A DNA stretch of 7,024 nt, taken from the NCBI GenBank assembly GCA_018064165.1, contig JAGOZV010000028.1:1-7024 (forward strand). The letters run 5' to 3'. Position 1 is the first letter of the stretch. Each line of letters begins with the position of its first letter. The notes under the pieces are model-generated. The model ran no database searches and was not told the DNA's origin. It saw nothing but the letters and a program-made list of their open reading frames with translations. A program made the position numbers and the translations under genes. This DNA is from Candidatus Saccharimonadota bacterium (GTDB lineage Bacteria > Patescibacteriota > Saccharimonadia > Saccharimonadales > Saccharimonadaceae). Positions 6,020 through 7,024 of this stretch are shown here, one piece after another.

Positions 6020-6712
6020 CTACCGAAAACGCCTCGCTTTCTCTTCTAGTCTCTTTCCTCCTATTGCCAATGCCACAATTTGCGGCAAACGACGACGCTG
6101 ACCAGTTTTTACGGTCAGCATAACCAGTCGGGGCATAAACTTCCAGCGAATTGGCCAAAAGGTTATTGAAAAAAGAAGCATCAGATTGTTAAGCTGATAG
6201 TTTTTGTTGTGCGACCTCTCTTTGAAATACTGGTCACACGACGAAAATTGGCGGCGCGCACTCTCCTTGTCTCCCACCGATAGATAATATCTACCGATGA
6301 AGCCTTTCGTTGCATAGTACTCGTCGTCTGCTCCTTCATTTTCAAGCAGACGCAAACTCTCTTCTAGGCATTTATAGGCGCTCTGAAAATAATTTTCAGA
6401 ACCCTTTGAGCCTGGCTCTAGTTCTGCCATCTTAAGGTAGACCATAGCCTGGTCTCTTAAAATGGCAGAAACCTTCACGGTATCTTCCAATAGATCCGCA
6501 AACATTAATGCGTTTTCGAACGCATTAATGGCCGCAGGATAGTCGCTTTCTAGCCTATAGGCAATGCCTACAAGCTGAGAAGCTTGAAGTTGGATTGAAG
6601 GTGGCCATGTAGAGATGGCCTGGCTCCAGCTCTGATAAAGCTCAATGACCTTTGTTGGTCGAGCCCCAAGAGCTTCAGCCATTTGGTCGATGACCTTACG
6701 CTCGTTTGTCAT
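6020..6712 (-). CDS. TPR-like protein, C-terminal ORF of a split locus
   Basis: This 230-residue, soluble-looking helical protein resembles tetratricopeptide repeats. The clearest unit is about 43-76 (LVGIAYRLESDYPAAINAFENAL); others are about 82-124 and 131-165 (RYYLSVGDKESARRQFSSC). TPRs are protein-interaction scaffolds and the partner is unknown. After about residue 176 the repeats stop and a hydrophobic stretch (LMLLFSITFWPI) leads into a very basic tail: 13 of the last 45 residues are Lys or Arg. The ATG has an SD-like GAAAGGGG (6730-6723) 10 nt upstream, which supports independent translation, but it overlaps the preceding ORF by 17 nt in another frame. The two ORFs may be one gene broken by a one-base shift. 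The coding DNA is packed with inverted repeats. No specific family is recognised. Confidence 0.7.
   Translation of the reverse strand: MTNERKVIDQMAEALGARPTKVIELYQSWSQAISTWPPSIQLQASQLVGIAYRLESDYPAAINAFENALMFADLLEDTVKVSAILRDQAMVYLKMAELEPGSKGSENYFQSAYKCLEESLRLLENEGADDEYYATKGFIGRYYLSVGDKESARRQFSSCDQYFKERSHNKNYQLNNLMLLFSITFWPIRWKFMPRLVMLTVKTGQRRRLPQIVALAIGGKRLEEKARRFR
6097..6119. repeat. Inverted repeat GCTGACC / GGTCAGC inside the TPR-like ORF
   Basis: The 7-bp perfect arms (6097-6103, 6113-6119) flank a 9-nt loop, AGTTTTTAC. It lies in the codons of the basic C-terminal tail. On its own this length is expected by chance in a few kb; it is listed because it belongs to a dense series. Confidence 0.6.
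6201..6247. repeat. 15-bp hairpin inside the TPR-like ORF
   Basis: Arms 6201-6216 and 6232-6247 pair over 15 of 16 positions around a 15-nt loop. There is one C-A mismatch (6212/6236), and two pairs are T-G on the + strand (6205/6243 and 6208/6240). Further marginal pairing extends the stem by up to three positions (6198-6200 with 6248-6250). The wobble pairs would be stable in a + strand RNA and mismatched in the - strand mRNA. Confidence 0.65.
6325..6352. repeat. 8-bp inverted repeat CGTCTGCT / AGCAGACG
   Basis: Perfect arms at 6325-6332 and 6345-6352 flank a 12-nt loop. It lies in the codons around residues 121-129 of the TPR-like ORF and is part of the hairpin series. Confidence 0.65.
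6382..6400. repeat. 19-nt palindrome TCTGAAAAT-A-ATTTTCAGA
   Basis: Perfect 9-nt arms (6382-6390, 6392-6400) surround a single central base. As a hairpin it would form 8 bp with a 3-nt loop; as duplex DNA it is an almost uninterrupted palindrome, the shape of a dimeric protein site or a cruciform. It is coding in the - strand. Confidence 0.7.
6422..6470. repeat. Nested 20-bp hairpin inside the TPR-like ORF
   Basis: From outside in: TTCTGCCAT (6422-6430) with ATGGCAGAA (6462-6470), 9 bp; one C-A mismatch (6431/6461), which is G-U in the mRNA; TTAAG (6432-6436) with CTTAA (6456-6460), 5 bp; a 2-nt bulge (6437-6438); AGACCA (6439-6444) with TGGTCT (6450-6455), 6 bp; loop TAGCC. In total 20 of the 22 positions on the shorter side pair, counting the bulge. 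It encodes an ordinary TPR helix pair around residues 80-98. Confidence 0.75.
6494..6540. repeat. Perfect 12-bp stem with TTCG loop, extendable to 18 bp
   Basis: Arms CATTAATGCGTT (6503-6514) and AACGCATTAATG (6519-6530) are exact reverse complements around TTCG (6515-6518). Beyond an internal loop, ATCCGC (6494-6499) pairs with GC-A-GGAT (6534-6540) with one bulged A. The stretch encodes AINAFENALM, a TPR consensus helix, so coding and folding constraints coincide here. A perfect 12-bp stem with so short a loop is very unlikely by chance in 7 kb. Confidence 0.8.
6571..6586. repeat. Hairpin CAAGCT-GAGA-AGCTTG
   Basis: The perfect 6-bp arms surround GAGA, which is a GNRA tetraloop in the + orientation; two further pairs (6568-6569 with 6588-6589) follow an A-A mismatch. 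Just to the left lies the 10-bp palindrome GCCTATAGGC (6553-6562), and to the right GGCCAT / ATGGCC (6603-6620, loop GTAGAG). All three lie in the first TPR coding region. Confidence 0.6.
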
Positions 6713-7024
6713 TTTTCAGAAACCCCTTTCTAAAGTCGAAAGTGTATGTGTCGGCAATCGGTCCTCTTTCTGTGGAGCCTCTATCTCCATAGATTAAGCA
6801 AGCCAATTGCTCAAGAGCCTCCATCTTCTTTTTCTGAATTAGATAGAGGCGCACAAGACATTCGCGCGTCTCTGAGACCTCTTTTCTGATGTCTAGATTC
6901 AAGGCTAGATCTAGACAAATTAGCAAAATACCTTCTGCCCGTTTAAGACACTCCTTTTTCTCGTTTACGTCCTTAGCGCCGAATATGGCGTTAAGAGCAG
7001 AGTAAGGGTCCACTTCTGCTAGCC
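6696..7024 (-). CDS. Helical TPR-like protein, N-terminal ORF, partial at the window edge
   Basis: The frame is open to the right edge (7022), so the true start is probably outside the window. The first candidate start inside is GTG at 7013-7011, with no convincing SD, giving 105 residues. The visible part is a string of amphipathic helices (SALNAIFGAKDVNEKKECLKRA, then ECLVRLYLIQKKKMEALEQL) with TPR-like spacing, followed by a less ordered end (YGDRG to FLKNDKRA). It stops at TAA (6698-6696), inside the next ORF. Shared helical character, shared strand and the 17-nt overlap suggest it is the N-terminal half of one roughly 340-residue protein, or a translationally coupled partner. Its function is unknown. 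Confidence 0.55.
   Translation of the reverse strand, partial: LAEVDPYSALNAIFGAKDVNEKKECLKRAEGILLICLDLALNLDIRKEVSETRECLVRLYLIQKKKMEALEQLACLIYGDRGSTERGPIADTYTFDFRKGFLKNDKRA
6890..6917. repeat. 9-bp inverted repeat TGTCTAGAT / ATCTAGACA
   Basis: Perfect arms at 6890-6898 and 6909-6917 flank a 10-nt loop (6899-6908). It encodes the internally repetitive peptide LDLALNLDI in the N-terminal TPR-like ORF, so codon repetition may explain part of the symmetry. A shorter palindrome, GTCTCTGAGAC (6868-6878), lies just to its left. Confidence 0.65.
6972..7020. repeat. Two adjacent hairpins at the right edge
   Basis: CTTAGCGCC (6972-6980) pairs with GGCGTTAAG (6987-6995) over 9 positions including one G-T (6976/6991) around GAATAT. 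Immediately next, AGCAGAGT (6996-7003) pairs with ACTTCTGCT (7012-7020) over 8 bp with one bulged T. The hairpin series therefore appears to continue past the window edge. Confidence 0.55.

Noticed and set aside
5811..6123. Short + strand ORFs with hydrophobic, Phe-rich products around the ftsK start
   Set aside because: They are the complement of the poly-Lys codons and AT-rich spacer (AAA read as TTT), with no ribosome site; they overlap each other and ftsK.
6180..6198. Integron attC-like core GTTAAGC within a small hairpin
   Set aside because: It matches GTTRRRY, but there is no paired RYYYAAC core at the right distance and no cassette layout; the surrounding hairpins run through coding sequence.
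6710..6790. UGA read as glycine (as in Gracilibacteria/SR1), joining the TPR ORFs through the in-frame TGA at 6718-6716
   Set aside because: The alternative frame upstream of that TGA soon meets TAA and does not resemble the helical sequence. No gene here needs an in-frame TGA, so the absence of TGA stops (0 of 9) is only suggestive.

Overview
This window most resembles the core chromosome of a reduced bacterium, probably a Patescibacteria/CPR member and possibly Saccharibacteria. That placement is inference. It rests on the moderately AT-rich composition, very tight gene packing, a short cysteine-free S18, an EF-P with an unusual loop (M-G-R-G-G), the small TPR-type ORFs and a standard genetic code. 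All nine visible stop codons are TAA or TAG and none is TGA, but nothing shows that UGA is recoded.

Layout. On the + strand, ychF (94-1170) has a perfect TATAAT ending 6 nt before its ATG. It meets tlyA tail to tail with an 11-nt overlap. On the - strand, reading right to left: a split TPR-like locus open at the window edge (7024-6020), a 128-nt gap full of inverted repeats, ftsK (5891-3654) with a TATAAT ending 7 nt before its ATG, a 173-nt gap holding a strong promoter and a structured leader, and then a compact translation/replication operon, rpsF-ssb-rpsR-efp-tlyA (3480-1160), with gaps of only 3, 18, 7 and 4 nt.

How the genes fit together. S6 and S18 are partner proteins of the 30S platform. 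SSB protects single-stranded DNA. EF-P relieves ribosome stalling at proline runs, TlyA is a 2'-O-methyltransferase of rRNA, and YchF is a ribosome-associated ATPase. FtsK couples chromosome segregation to division. Most of the window is therefore ordinary housekeeping, and ychF beside rpsF-ssb-rpsR recalls the near-origin neighbourhood of Bacillus.

What stands out. (1) From about 5939 to the right edge, the TPR-like locus and its 3' flank are packed with short-range inverted repeats. They include a perfect 12-bp stem with a TTCG loop, a nested 20-bp hairpin and a 15-bp hairpin, far more than the rest of the window shows by eye. (2) The TPR-like locus is split into two ORFs overlapping by 17 nt at an A5 run. 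(3) ychF and ftsK both look leaderless, whereas the rpsF operon has a long leader that may bind S6:S18. (4) EF-P carries Arg where the modified Lys usually sits.
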